From NCBI GenBank assembly GCA_002409995.1, contig DHOR01000048.1:1-64000 (forward strand): DNA of 64,000 bases. The letters are read 5' to 3'. The number at the start of each line of letters is the position of its first letter. The first letter of the stretch is position 1. The DNA is from Hungatella sp. UBA5385 (GTDB lineage Bacteria; Bacillota; Clostridia; Lachnospirales; Lachnospiraceae). Positions 23,243-32,053 of the stretch are shown here, in pieces. A program made the translations under genes and the position numbers. The notes below the pieces were generated by a model, which was given only the letters and a program-made list of their open reading frames with translations, was not told where the DNA came from and made no database searches.

Positions 23243-24640
23243 ATGAAGTACAGAGACAACAAAATAACCGATTTAAATATCGCTTATATTGGCGGTGGTT
23301 CCAGAGGCTGGGCATGGACCTTTATGACAGACTTATCTATGGACGATTCCATGAGTGGTACAGTCCGCCTTTATGACATTGACGAAAGTGCAGCTAAAAA
23401 CAACGAAATCATTGGCAACAAACTGACTGCCCGTAATGATACAAGCGGAAAATGGAATTATATAACCAGCAGTTCCCTGGAAGAAGCTTTAACTGGCTGT
23501 GATTTTGCAGTGATATCCATTTTACCTGGTACCTTTGATGAGATGGAATCTGATGTGCATCTTCCAGAGCGACTGGGCATCTACCAGTCTGTAGGCGATA
23601 CCTCAGGTCCTGGCGGTATGATCCGTGCACTGCGCACCATCCCAATGTTTGTAACCATAGCTGAAGCCATTAAGAAATTCTCACCTGATGCCTGGATTAT
23701 TAACTATACCAATCCTATGTCCTTATGTGTGAAAACACTTTATCATGTATTCCCTGAGATAAAAGCATTTGGATGCTGTCACGAAGTCTTTGGAACACAG
23801 AAGGTGTTAAAAGGCATTTGCCAGGAGACCTTAGGCTTAAAGGATGTAGAACGTCATGATATTCATATTAATGTATTGGGAATCAATCACTTTACCTGGC
23901 TGGATCAGGCTTCCTACAAAGGCATTGACTTATTCCCGATCTATAAGGATTATATAGATGAACACTACGAAGAAGGTTATGAAGAGCCTGATAAAAACTG
24001 GGCAAATGGCACTTTCAACTGTGCACACAGAGTTAAATTTGACTTGTTCCGCCGCTATGGTCTCATCGCCGCTGCAGGCGACCGCCATTTAGCTGAGTTT
24101 ATGCCTGGAGATGAGTACCTGAAGAATCCTGAGACAGTAAAGAGCTGGAAGTTTGGACTCACTACTGTAGAATGGAGAAAGAACGATCTGAAAGAGCGTC
24201 TGGCTAAGAGCCATCGTCTGGCTGCCGGAGAAGAAGAGATCAAATTAGAGCCTACAGGTGAAGAAGGAATTCTTCTGATTAAGGCGCTCTGTGGTTTAGA
24301 CCGTGTAATCAGCAATGTAAATATTCCAAACAGTACTTTACAGATTCCTAATCTCCCTGCTGATGCCATCGTGGAAACCAATGCAGTATTCAGCCGGGAT
24401 TCCATTAAGCCTGTTGCAGCAGGAGAACTTCCAGAGTCTGTACAGCAGCTGATTCTTCCTCATGTAGAGAATCACGAGCGGATATTAAAGGCTGCACTTA
24501 CTTGTGACCGATCTCTTGTTTATGAAGCATTTGAGACTGATCCACTGGTAAAAGGCAAAGCCGGTAAAGAAGAAATCCACAAACTGGCTGATGATATGAT
24601 TGCCAACACCCTTACTTATCTTCCTAAAGGCTGGCAGTAA
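23243..24640 (+). CDS. GH4 glycosidase, alpha-galacturonidase-like (LplD type)
   Basis: The 465-residue protein has the NAD-binding start IAYIGGGSRGWAW (about 13-25), NYTNPM (154-159) and the GH4 metal motif CHEV (179-182), then GINHFTWLD. GH4 subgroups differ in the motif after Cys: CHEV is that of the alpha-galacturonidase group (LplD, TM0752). GH4 enzymes need NAD and a divalent metal and act by redox-assisted elimination. With the GH105 gene 14 bp downstream, the likely substrate is a short galacturonide from pectin. RBS is AGGAGGATACGATA. Confidence 0.88.
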   Translation: MKYRDNKITDLNIAYIGGGSRGWAWTFMTDLSMDDSMSGTVRLYDIDESAAKNNEIIGNKLTARNDTSGKWNYITSSSLEEALTGCDFAVISILPGTFDEMESDVHLPERLGIYQSVGDTSGPGGMIRALRTIPMFVTIAEAIKKFSPDAWIINYTNPMSLCVKTLYHVFPEIKAFGCCHEVFGTQKVLKGICQETLGLKDVERHDIHINVLGINHFTWLDQASYKGIDLFPIYKDYIDEHYEEGYEEPDKNWANGTFNCAHRVKFDLFRRYGLIAAAGDRHLAEFMPGDEYLKNPETVKSWKFGLTTVEWRKNDLKERLAKSHRLAAGEEEIKLEPTGEEGILLIKALCGLDRVISNVNIPNSTLQIPNLPADAIVETNAVFSRDSIKPVAAGELPESVQQLILPHVENHERILKAALTCDRSLVYEAFETDPLVKGKAGKEEIHKLADDMIANTLTYLPKGWQ

Positions 24641-24654
24641 AAGGAGGTTTATCA

Positions 24655-25770
24655 ATGACGAACGAAGAATTACTGAATAACATTCACCTGGTAGTAGACA
24701 AACTGATGAATCTGGGCGGCTCAGATTCTGACAAGGATAAAAGCGTTACACAGGCTGATCGTGAAAAAGGAATCATAGAACGGGATTTTGGAATCAAGGA
24801 ATGGGACTGGCCCCAGGGAGTGGGATTATATGGTCTTAATAAGCTGCAGGAATTCTATGGTGATAACCGCTACTTATCATTTTTCCAGGAGTGGTATGAC
24901 AATAACATGGAGATCGGACTGCCCTCCAGGAATATTAACACAACAACTCCATTTCTGCCTCTTGTATCCTTAACAGAGAGTATGAACCATAAAGAGAAGT
25001 ATGAAAAGCTGTGCTTGGAGAGAGCTGACTGGTTAATGAATGGTCTTGCACGCACAAAAGAGGGCGGATTCCAGCATGTAACCAGTGCCATTGGCGACCG
25101 TAACGGCATTACATTAAATGACAGCCAGATTTGGGTTGATACTCTTGTTATGACAGTTCTTTTCTTAAATAAAATGGGACTTAAATATAACAAACAGTCA
25201 TGGATTGACGAATCTGTTCATCAGTTTCTGCTCCACATTAAATATCTTTATGACAAGCAGTCAGGCCTTTTCTATCATGGCTGGAGTTTTAACCGTAATG
25301 ATAATTTTGGAGGCGTTTTCTGGTGCAGAGGCAACTCCTGGTTCACCTATGGTGTTATGGATTACTTAGAAGCTTGTGGAGACAATATAAACAGCGGATT
25401 CCGTCAATACCTTATAGATACCTTCCGTGCCCAGGTTGATGCGCTCTTAAAGCTTCAGGCGCCTTCCGGTCTCTGGTATACCGTACTTGATGATCCTGAC
25501 AGCTACGAAGAGGTTTCCGGTTCTGCCGGAATTGCAGCAGGCATCTTAAAAGGAATCAAGGCAGGCGTTCTGGATTCTTCCTGTCAGGCTGCAGCAGATA
25601 AGGCTATAGAAGCAATCTGTGCCAATATTAGCGATGACGGTACTGTATTAAACGTTTCTGCAGGAACAGGTATGGGTATGGACAAAGAACACTATAAGAA
25701 TATTGCAATTATGCCTATGGCATACGGCCAGGCACTTACACTTGCAGCTCTTTGCGAAGCACTTCAATAA
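24655..25770 (+). CDS. GH105 unsaturated rhamnogalacturonyl hydrolase (YteR/YesR-like)
   Basis: The 371-residue protein has the GH105 (alpha/alpha)6 pattern with WPQGVGLYGLNKLQEFYG (about 43-60), the active-site IWVDTLVM (Asp, about 158), FWCRGNSWFTYG (about 223-234) and the end MPMAYGQALTLAAL. GH105 enzymes remove unsaturated galacturonic acid from lyase-made rhamnogalacturonan fragments, in the cytoplasm. There is no signal peptide, so the oligosaccharides must be imported; no transporter is encoded next to it. Confidence 0.9.
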   Translation: MTNEELLNNIHLVVDKLMNLGGSDSDKDKSVTQADREKGIIERDFGIKEWDWPQGVGLYGLNKLQEFYGDNRYLSFFQEWYDNNMEIGLPSRNINTTTPFLPLVSLTESMNHKEKYEKLCLERADWLMNGLARTKEGGFQHVTSAIGDRNGITLNDSQIWVDTLVMTVLFLNKMGLKYNKQSWIDESVHQFLLHIKYLYDKQSGLFYHGWSFNRNDNFGGVFWCRGNSWFTYGVMDYLEACGDNINSGFRQYLIDTFRAQVDALLKLQAPSGLWYTVLDDPDSYEEVSGSAGIAAGILKGIKAGVLDSSCQAAADKAIEAICANISDDGTVLNVSAGTGMGMDKEHYKNIAIMPMAYGQALTLAALCEALQ

Positions 25771-25780
25771 TACAACAATC

Positions 25781-25827
25781 TAAAAAAGAAGAGAAGGTGT
25801 TGACATTTTACATGCCGGCACCTTCCC
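25781..25827 (-). terminator. terminator of the phosphoesterase operon
   Basis: On the minus strand GAAGGTG and CACCTTC form a 7-bp stem followed by CTTCTTTTTT. It lies directly after the stop at 25832 and between converging genes. Confidence 0.6.
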
Positions 25828-25831
25828 ATAT

Positions 25832-26332
25832 CTAAACTCCACCTTTACCCACAAAATTCAGGGTAAAATGAGCCTCTCCCTCTTCATCAATCTCCATCAG
25901 CATATAAGAAGGTTTTCTGCCCTCCTGGCGGGGATAAGAAAGACTGCCAGGATTTAACACAATCAGCCCCTTATTAACCTCATAAAATGGTCTGTGAGTA
26001 TGTCCATACATAACAATATCTATCTGGCGGTATCTGGCTTCCTGTTCCAGACGCTCCACACCCAGAGACACATTATAATAATGACCATGAGTCAAAAGCA
26101 CCCTGTATCTGCCAATCATAATTTCCTTTTCTCTTTCCAGATTGGAAAAGAAATCATTATTGCCCAGAACCATTTCCAGTTCACAGCCCTCATTGACCCA
26201 GCCGGCTATTTTCACTTCACTGCCTTCTGAATCACCCAGATGAATCAGCATATCCAGCGGCTCTGTCTTTTCTATTACTTTTTTCAAATTCCCATCAAGA
26301 CGATGAGTATCACTGACTATTAATATCTTCAT
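25832..26332 (-). CDS. YfcE/YsnB-family metallophosphoesterase
   Basis: The 166-residue protein has the calcineurin-like motifs SDTH (7-10), HLGD, GNND, TH(G)H and GHTHRPF. It belongs to the small YfcE/MJ0936 family, which hydrolyses phosphodiesters with Mn. The physiological substrate is not known. Start and the rdgB stop overlap as ATGA, so the two are coupled. A related but distinct paralogue lies at 29499. Confidence 0.88.
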   Translation of the reverse strand: MKILIVSDTHRLDGNLKKVIEKTEPLDMLIHLGDSEGSEVKIAGWVNEGCELEMVLGNNDFFSNLEREKEIMIGRYRVLLTHGHYYNVSLGVERLEQEARYRQIDIVMYGHTHRPFYEVNKGLIVLNPGSLSYPRQEGRKPSYMLMEIDEEGEAHFTLNFVGKGGV

Positions 26333-26943
26333 ACTGCTTCCCCCCTGCAGCTTATCTTTAGTTTTTCCTTTATGGCCTCCAATGCCTTTCCTCTATGGCT
26401 GATCTGATTCTTCTGTTCCATAGACAGCTCTGCGCTTGTTACACCAAATTCAGGTATGTATACAATAGGATCATAGCCGAAGCCTCCGCTTCCGGCCGGT
26501 TTCTCTGCAATCAGGCCTTCCATGACTTCCTCAGCATGAAGAACATGACCATCAGGAAGCACTGCTGCAATATTACAGACAAATCGTGCACTTCTTAGCT
26601 GTCCCTTTGCATCTGCCACCCTGTCAATAATATTCTGATTTTTAATTGCATAAGAGGTGTCCTCTCCTAAATATCTGGAGGAATAAATCCCAGGCTCACC
26701 GTTTAGATAGTCAACCACAAGCCCTGAATCATCTGCCAGCACAATTCCGCCAGTCAGATTCCAAACTGCCTTTGCTTTGATTTCTGCATTTTCTCCAAAG
26801 GTACTTCCATTTTCTATAATTACAGGATCAACTCCTGCCTCCTTCATAGACAGGATATCCATATCCAAATCTTTTAGTATTTCCCGTATTTCCTTCATTT
26901 TACCATCATTTCCTGTGGCAAATACGATTTTTATATCACTCAT
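26329..26943 (-). CDS. rdgB: XTP/dITP diphosphatase (RdgB/HAM1)
   Basis: The 204-residue protein has the HAM1 signature FATGNDGKMKEI (about 8-19), the LADDSGLVVDYLNGEPG block, and SGGFGYDPIVYIPE. It removes deaminated purine nucleotides (ITP, XTP) from the pool. Length is normal. It lies in an operon with the C1 peptidase upstream and the phosphoesterase downstream. Confidence 0.93.
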   Translation of the reverse strand: MSDIKIVFATGNDGKMKEIREILKDLDMDILSMKEAGVDPVIIENGSTFGENAEIKAKAVWNLTGGIVLADDSGLVVDYLNGEPGIYSSRYLGEDTSYAIKNQNIIDRVADAKGQLRSARFVCNIAAVLPDGHVLHAEEVMEGLIAEKPAGSGGFGYDPIVYIPEFGVTSAELSMEQKNQISHRGKALEAIKEKLKISCRGEAV

Positions 26944-26952
26944 TATTCTCTC

Positions 26953-28338
26953 CTATCTGTCCACGGTATACGCCTTCAGACATAAATTACAATTTTGTTT
27001 CTTCTCCACACGTTCCCAGGCAATGCCATCAGGACTGATGTAGCCTTCTCCATCCGTAATATCCACAGTAGTTCTTACATCCTTTGCATCATATTCAATA
27101 GCTACAGGGTGGATCGCATCCGGTGTGGTAATTTTAACCATCACTGCAAAACGCTCTCCCGGGTCAAGATAAAAGCCTTCTCCATTCTCCCCTTGCAGGT
27201 TCACAGTATAATACCCGGAATAGTCCATAGTCCCCTTAGCAGCAGGTATTCGGTCTTCCAGACCGCCCTCATTGATTATGACTGTTTCTTCATCTGCATG
27301 ACGCACTACATATACTTCATAAGAGGTATGGCGCCCTGCAGCATAAAATCCCACTGATTGAAGCTCCTGGCTGCTGCCAGCCTTATATACGCTGGAAAAC
27401 CAGGCAGTTTCCATTCCATAGCCAATCTGCCCAACCCAGCCCCGCATATCAGACTGATAAATATGATCATAATTATCAGGCGGTTCCACTGACGTATAGA
27501 TCATATTATTCATACCTATATTCGAGTCATAATAAGACACATAATAATAACCCAGTTCTCCGAATCCGTCGCCCCAGCTGTTGGTACAGATAAAAGCTCC
27601 ATCTCCATTGACAGGAGTATTAAAATTCTCCTTCGGATAATTGTCATCCCAGCCTATTATTACAGAATCATGGTTAGGGGCTTCTGAGCCTACATAGCAG
27701 TAAGCATATCTGCTTTTATTATAGTAATCAGATTCTCTGTACTCCTCTGTCATAGAGGTATAGAGGGAGCTTTGGACTCCTCCATACTGAAGTACTGCCA
27801 GTTTGATCTTCTTATAATCCTTGGCAGGAACAAACTGAATCTCCTGAACATGTTTGACAGCCTTTAATCCATCAGGGGAAATGCCATCGCCATATGGGTC
27901 CTCCTCTTCCGTCACAGGCCCCTTCCAGGACAGAAGATAAGCCATAGACATGGTGAATTCTCCTCCACTTTCCTGGGAAATGCTAAAACCATTATTTAAA
28001 GACATATGATCCTCAGAGAAATTCCACTGTTCCTCAGGCATCAAACTGGATTCCAGAGCCATTAAAGAAGCAAATGCCCAGCAGGTCCCCAGAGAGCCCT
28101 GATTCTGAACTTCTGAAACACGGCCTGCAAGTCTTCCATCATAAGCTTCAGGAAGTTCATCTCCATCTGCATATGCAGCAGTTTCTGCAGGCTCATCCTT
28201 CGCAGCAGTTTCTGACACTTCCGTCTTCTCCTTTGCGGACTTTATAAAATACAGCCCAGGTCCGGAATATAAGCTTATCCCGCTATAAATACAGAGAAAA
28301 ACTGCCATCAGAATAATCAGCCATCTTCTAACCTTCAA
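26953..28338 (-). CDS. membrane-anchored C1 (papain-like) peptidase
   Basis: The 461-residue protein begins with a membrane segment (about 6-25), then a low-complexity linker (SETAAKDEPAETAAYADG). The papain-like domain has the catalytic Cys86 in NQGSLGTCWAF, the His in PNHDSVIIGWDD and the Asn in CTNSWGDGFG. A C-terminal beta-rich, lectin-like domain follows (about 300-461). Such surface peptidases occur in gut Firmicutes with unknown targets. The signal sequence probably stays as an anchor. The gene lies two bases after the methyltransferase stop. Confidence 0.85.
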   Translation of the reverse strand: MKVRRWLIILMAVFLCIYSGISLYSGPGLYFIKSAKEKTEVSETAAKDEPAETAAYADGDELPEAYDGRLAGRVSEVQNQGSLGTCWAFASLMALESSLMPEEQWNFSEDHMSLNNGFSISQESGGEFTMSMAYLLSWKGPVTEEEDPYGDGISPDGLKAVKHVQEIQFVPAKDYKKIKLAVLQYGGVQSSLYTSMTEEYRESDYYNKSRYAYCYVGSEAPNHDSVIIGWDDNYPKENFNTPVNGDGAFICTNSWGDGFGELGYYYVSYYDSNIGMNNMIYTSVEPPDNYDHIYQSDMRGWVGQIGYGMETAWFSSVYKAGSSQELQSVGFYAAGRHTSYEVYVVRHADEETVIINEGGLEDRIPAAKGTMDYSGYYTVNLQGENGEGFYLDPGERFAVMVKITTPDAIHPVAIEYDAKDVRTTVDITDGEGYISPDGIAWERVEKKQNCNLCLKAYTVDR

Positions 28339-28339
28339 A

Positions 28340-29497
28340 TCATTCTCCTATTTTCTTTTTCGGTGGTCTTGGACCCATAAACTGATAGAAATAAGTTTTC
28401 ATCATACCATTATATATTTTACGGTTTTTATCTGCTTTTCTGCCAATGTATTTCTCAGCATCCTCATATGCTGTGATCATATAGAGAGACCAGGAATCTA
28501 AAACTCTGTACCGCTCACCGATCTGGCGGTATAATCCTGGAAGATTCTCCTTCTCCTCAATTCTCTCACCATAAGGAGGGTTGGTAATCACAAAACCATA
28601 TTTTTTAGGATGGCTTAAATCCTTTAAAGCCCTCTGCTGAAAATGAATCATATGGTCCACACCTGCTGATTCTGCATTGGCTCTGGCAGCCTTAATAATC
28701 TCCCCATCAATATCATATCCCTGAATATCCACCTCTACGCTGGTATCCACCATTTCATTGGCTTCATCCATTGCATCATACCAGCATTTTCTCGGAATAA
28801 TATTCTTCCAGTCTTCTGCAATAAAAGAACGGTTCATACCCGGTGCCATATTAGCTGCTATCATAGCCGCCTCAATGGGAAATGTTCCGCTTCCGCAGAA
28901 TGGATCAACCAAAATCCGGTCTTTATTCCAGGGTGTCAGCATAATGAGAGCTGCAGCCAGAGTCTCTGTAATAGGAGCCTTGCTGGTTAAAGTTCTGTAT
29001 CCTCTCTTATGAAGGGAATCACCAGAAGTATCGATTCCGATAGTCACCTGATCCTTATAGAGAAATACTCTCAGAGGATAACTGCTTCCGCTCTCTAAAA
29101 ACCATTCAATTCCATAAGCTTTTTTCAGCCGCTCTACCATGGCTTTTTTCATAATAGACTGGATATCAGAAGGGCTGAACAGCTTGCTTTTAATAGAAGA
29201 TGCCTTAGCTACCCAGAACTTCCCATCCTGGGGAATATATTCCTCCCACTCAATGGATTTTGTTCCCTGAAACAGCTCCTCAAAGGTTTGTGCCTGAAAA
29301 CTTCCCACTTTCAGAAGAATTCTTTCTGCTGTCCGAAGAAAGATATTAGCTCTGCATATGGCCTCGTCATCTCCCAGGAATGTCACTCTTCCATCTTCAA
29401 CTAATACGATATCGTATCCCAAATCAATAATTTCTCTTTTCAATACTGCCTCCATACCAAAATGGCAGGGTGCAATGAGTTCAAATGTTTTTCTCAC
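28340..29497 (-). CDS. THUMP-domain RNA methyltransferase (YpsC/RlmL-like)
   Basis: The 385-residue protein has an N-terminal THUMP domain (about 1-155) and a C-terminal SAM-dependent N2-guanine methyltransferase fold with DPFCGSGTFPIEAAM and the catalytic NPPYGERI. It matches the Firmicute YpsC group, related to RlmL, likely acting on 23S rRNA. The C-terminal end is basic (RPPKKKIGE). It is flanked by a phosphoesterase and the C1 peptidase at 1-2 bp spacing. Confidence 0.9.
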   Translation of the reverse strand: MRKTFELIAPCHFGMEAVLKREIIDLGYDIVLVEDGRVTFLGDDEAICRANIFLRTAERILLKVGSFQAQTFEELFQGTKSIEWEEYIPQDGKFWVAKASSIKSKLFSPSDIQSIMKKAMVERLKKAYGIEWFLESGSSYPLRVFLYKDQVTIGIDTSGDSLHKRGYRTLTSKAPITETLAAALIMLTPWNKDRILVDPFCGSGTFPIEAAMIAANMAPGMNRSFIAEDWKNIIPRKCWYDAMDEANEMVDTSVEVDIQGYDIDGEIIKAARANAESAGVDHMIHFQQRALKDLSHPKKYGFVITNPPYGERIEEKENLPGLYRQIGERYRVLDSWSLYMITAYEDAEKYIGRKADKNRKIYNGMMKTYFYQFMGPRPPKKKIGE

Positions 29498-29498
29498 C

Positions 29499-30047
29499 TT
29501 ATTCTCCTAACTTTATCTCTTTTACTGTATTTCCTTCAAAATCCATAACACGAAAAACCTGCTCCTCCAAAATAGCATAGGTATTTGGATTGCCTCCTTT
29601 TGGAATGGAGACAGAGCCAGGATTTAAAACTACCACTCCTTCCTGGTCCTCTGCTGTTAAAACATGAGTATGACCATGAAGCAGTATGTCACCCTTCTGC
29701 ATAGGAGGAAGATTCTCTCTGTTATAGACATGACCATGAGTTGCGTAAATAGTAAGGCCATTAAGAGCTAACAGCCCATAATCTGCAAGCACCGGAAACT
29801 CCAGCACCATCTGATCCACCTCTGTATCGCAGTTGCCGCGAACACAGTATATCTGGTTTTTATTTGCATTCAGCATGGTGATCACCTCTTTGGGAGCATA
29901 TTCCCTTGGAAGATCATTTCTGGGTCCATGGTACAGAATGTCTCCAAGCAGGATCAGTCGGGCGGCACCGGAGTTTTCATATGCGTTTAACAGCTCCCTG
30001 CAATAATATGCGGAACCGTGTATATCGGAAGCAATCATATATTTCAT
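29499..30047 (-). CDS. YfcE-like phosphodiesterase
   Basis: The 182-residue protein starts MKYMIASDIHGSAYYCRELL and has the motifs SDIHG, LGDILYHGPRNDLP, VRGNCD, ATHGHVYN and LLHGHTHVL. This is the E. coli YfcE type of metallophosphoesterase, active on phosphodiesters with Mn. It is the first gene of the compact minus-strand operon running to 25832. Confidence 0.92.
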   Translation of the reverse strand: MKYMIASDIHGSAYYCRELLNAYENSGAARLILLGDILYHGPRNDLPREYAPKEVITMLNANKNQIYCVRGNCDTEVDQMVLEFPVLADYGLLALNGLTIYATHGHVYNRENLPPMQKGDILLHGHTHVLTAEDQEGVVVLNPGSVSIPKGGNPNTYAILEEQVFRVMDFEGNTVKEIKLGE

Positions 30048-30118
30048 TGGTATTCTCCTTATTTCGCTTAATAGGTATATTCTAAGGCTTACGGGGCATT
30101 TCTGTCAATGAATTTACC

Positions 30119-30427
30119 TTAACCTCTTACCAGATATTTTCCAGTATAATAAGCCATTCCGTTAGCAACATTAATAACGTGATAGCCAAGAGGTTCCAAA
30201 TCCCGACAAATCTGCATGCTTTGTCCGCCCCTGGAACAGTAGAAAATCAGTATCCTGTCCCTGGGCAATTTACAGTACCAGTTTTCCCTTTCCTCAAAAG
30301 GGAAATTAACCGCCCCCTTTATATGACCCATGGCAAAGGACCTTCTATCCCTGAGATCAATAAGAGCAATGCTGTAACCGTCATCTATATAATGATCGAC
30401 CTCCCAAATCGGTATCGTCGTGAACAT
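30119..30427 (-). CDS. single-domain rhodanese-like protein
   Basis: The ATG at 30427 has an AGGTGA element just upstream. The 102-residue product holds a rhodanese fold with LIDLRDRRSFAMGHIKGAVN and the active-site loop FYCSRGGQSM, where Cys is the sulfur carrier. Single-domain rhodaneses bind persulfide sulfur; the acceptor is unknown. It is separate from the phosphoesterase by 71 bp. Confidence 0.88.
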   Translation of the reverse strand: MFTTIPIWEVDHYIDDGYSIALIDLRDRRSFAMGHIKGAVNFPFEERENWYCKLPRDRILIFYCSRGGQSMQICRDLEPLGYHVINVANGMAYYTGKYLVRG

Positions 30428-30494
30428 ACAATCACCTGTCCTTTCTAATATCATTATATTCGGATTTAAAAATGGGGTTCGACCCGAAAAATTT

Positions 30495-30539
30495 AAAAAG
30501 CACAGAAAAAAGAAGTAATTCCCTTTTCCTGTGCTTTTC
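30495..30539 (-). terminator. hairpin after the Asn-rich gene
   Basis: AAAAGCACAG and CTGTGCTTTT form a 10-bp stem in the gap between the rhodanese and the Asn-rich gene. The T-rich flank lies on both sides, so it may work in either direction. A ggggttcgaccc motif (30474-30485) stands beside it. Confidence 0.6.
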
Positions 30540-30598
30540 CAAGAACGGTTAAAGCATAACTTGATAGAGCCTAAAAATTAGACTCTACTTAAACGCAA

Positions 30599-30832
30599 TT
30601 AAAAGTTAGACTTATTCTGGTTATTGTTCTTGTTGTTGTTATTGCTGTTGTTGCTGTTGTTGCTGTTGTTGTTGCTGTTTCTGCTGCTGTTCTGGTTGTT
30701 GTTCTGGTTGTTGTTCTTGTTGCTGTTCTGGCTGTTGTTCTTGTTGCTGTTGTTGCTGTTGTTCTGATTGTTGTTACGGCAATTCTGAGAATTGTCCATA
30801 TCTCTGTAGTTATCATTGTAGTTGTTGTTCAT
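30599..30832 (-). CDS. Asn/Gln-rich low-complexity protein
   Basis: The ATG at 30832 follows a strong AGGAGGT. The 77-residue product starts MNNNYNDNYRDMDNSQNC and then consists almost wholly of Asn, Gln, Ser and Lys in short repeats, made by AAC/AAT codons in a triplet-repetitive stretch. It has no hydrophobic core. Such composition is prion-like or spore/coat-like; no function can be given. The repeat could vary in length between strains. Confidence 0.6.
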   Translation of the reverse strand: MNNNYNDNYRDMDNSQNCRNNNQNNSNNSNKNNSQNSNKNNNQNNNQNSSRNSNNNSNNSNNSNNNNKNNNQNKSNF

Positions 30833-30946
30833 CTTATGATACCTCCTGTGAGTGTTAATTGTTACACAGTTATTATGGCTCATTACAGATGGATTATACT
30901 TTGATTTTTATTTTTATTTTTTAACAAAAATTATAACAAAATAACT

Positions 30947-30975
30947 TTGCTTTTTTACTATAGCTATACTATAAT
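30947..30975 (+). promoter_or_regulatory. promoter of a candidate small RNA
   Basis: TTGCTT (30947-30952), a 17-bp spacer and TATAAT (30970-30975) form a good sigma-A promoter in a gene-free region. No plus-strand gene follows before a strong terminator about 85 bp on. Confidence 0.6.
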
Positions 30976-30980
30976 TATCA

Positions 30981-31068
30981 TGAGGAAACAATTTTCCTCA
31001 TCCTTATTAATTATTTATACTCCCCTCAGAAACAGCCGGATAGCTCCCCTATCCCGGCTGTTTCTACT
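30981..31068 (+). ncRNA. candidate small RNA with two hairpins
   Basis: From the predicted start the sequence has a perfect 9-bp hairpin (ATGAGGAAA-CAAT-TTTCCTCAT), an AT-rich linker and a strong terminator hairpin (AGAAACAGCCGG-ATA with TAT-CCCGGCTGTTTCT). No start codon with RBS gives a sensible peptide. It lies alone in a roughly 450-bp gap between the Asn-rich gene and the NlpC/P60 genes. I do not recognise a known RNA family. Confidence 0.45.
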
Positions 31069-31286
31069 ATATTATAAATAAGAGTCTGCAAGGCAGACTC
31101 CCGCGCCGGAGCGCGGTTGATTTATTAACCCTATTACCTTAGCGCGGAGTGTGCATCCATAGCGGAGCAATCAATTAATAAAAGAACCTCCGGCACTCCT
31201 ATATGCCGAAGGTTCAACCCTTTTCAAAATCCTGTATCTAACTAATAAATTTAAATCAAATAAAACGATTATCATAATAATCACAC
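31069..31286. other. gene-free stretch with small inverted repeats
   Basis: This part of the gap carries GAGTCTGC-AAG-GCAGACTC (31081-31099), a GC-rich CGCGCC/GAGCGCG pair and the terminator of the following NlpC/P60 gene. I see no coding sequence. Confidence 0.5.
31176..31217 (-). terminator. terminator of the first NlpC/P60 gene
   Basis: On the minus strand GAACCTTCGGCA and TGCCGGAGGTTC pair over 11 of 12 bases around an 8-base loop, followed by TTTTATT. It lies about 70 bp after the stop at 31287. Confidence 0.8.
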
Positions 31287-32018
31287 TTAAGCACCAATCA
31301 CATTCACAATCTTAACCGGTGTCCTATAATTCCAGGCAGAAACCTTAATTCCTGTCCTTTCAGTAGAAGCATGGACAATCTGCCCATTCCCTATGTACAT
31401 AGCAACGTGATTAATCGATCTTCCGCCGCCATAAAAAATCAAATCCCCAGGCTGCATCTGATCAGCACTGATGGAAACACCCTGAGAAGCCTGTCCACCT
31501 GATGAAGCATTAAGAGCAATACCCGCACCATGCTGCATTACATATCTTGTAAATCCTGAGCAGTCCACTCCTGTATGAGGGTCTCTTCCCCCATAAGAAT
31601 AACGGCCGCCTACAAACTGCAGGGCATAATTCACTAAACCCTGACGAAAATCTGCAGCTTCATTGGCTGCTGCCTTTGCATCAATGGCATCCAGAGTTTC
31701 CTGATCCGCCGCTGTTACACTTACATTGTCAGTTACAGGAAGATAACCGAAGGAGTCATTAAGCATCACCTTAAGATATCCATCTCCTATATCTTCTAAA
31801 ACACGAAATGCTGAGCCCTGAGAAGCAGCCATAAGCACTTCCATGCCTTCTTCATCCTTTGTAATATTTACACTGTCTGAGTCTACCGTTACGATATAGT
31901 TTCCAAAATCAAGCCCCGGTCCTGATAATTCTTCTGCTTTGGAGATCATGGGATCTGCCATCATCATACTTCCGCAAAATGCAATAAGACCTAAAGTTTT
32001 CCATATATTCCTATTCAT
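31287..32018 (-). CDS. secreted NlpC/P60 (C40) peptidoglycan hydrolase with SH3-like domain
   Basis: The 243-residue protein has a signal peptide (about 1-28), an SH3-like region (about 40-100) and a C40 domain with Cys153 in VDCSGF and His204 in INHVAMYIG. C40 enzymes cut the D-Glu/diamino acid link in wall peptides. It is paralogous to the next gene (same FVGGRYxYGGxxPxTGVDCSGFT core). The upstream region has three phased repeats. The two genes are 84 bp apart and may be separate units. Confidence 0.92.
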   Translation of the reverse strand: MNRNIWKTLGLIAFCGSMMMADPMISKAEELSGPGLDFGNYIVTVDSDSVNITKDEEGMEVLMAASQGSAFRVLEDIGDGYLKVMLNDSFGYLPVTDNVSVTAADQETLDAIDAKAAANEAADFRQGLVNYALQFVGGRYSYGGRDPHTGVDCSGFTRYVMQHGAGIALNASSGGQASQGVSISADQMQPGDLIFYGGGRSINHVAMYIGNGQIVHASTERTGIKVSAWNYRTPVKIVNVIGA

Positions 32019-32053
32019 CCAGATTTAACTCCTATAATCACAGTTTTATTTAA

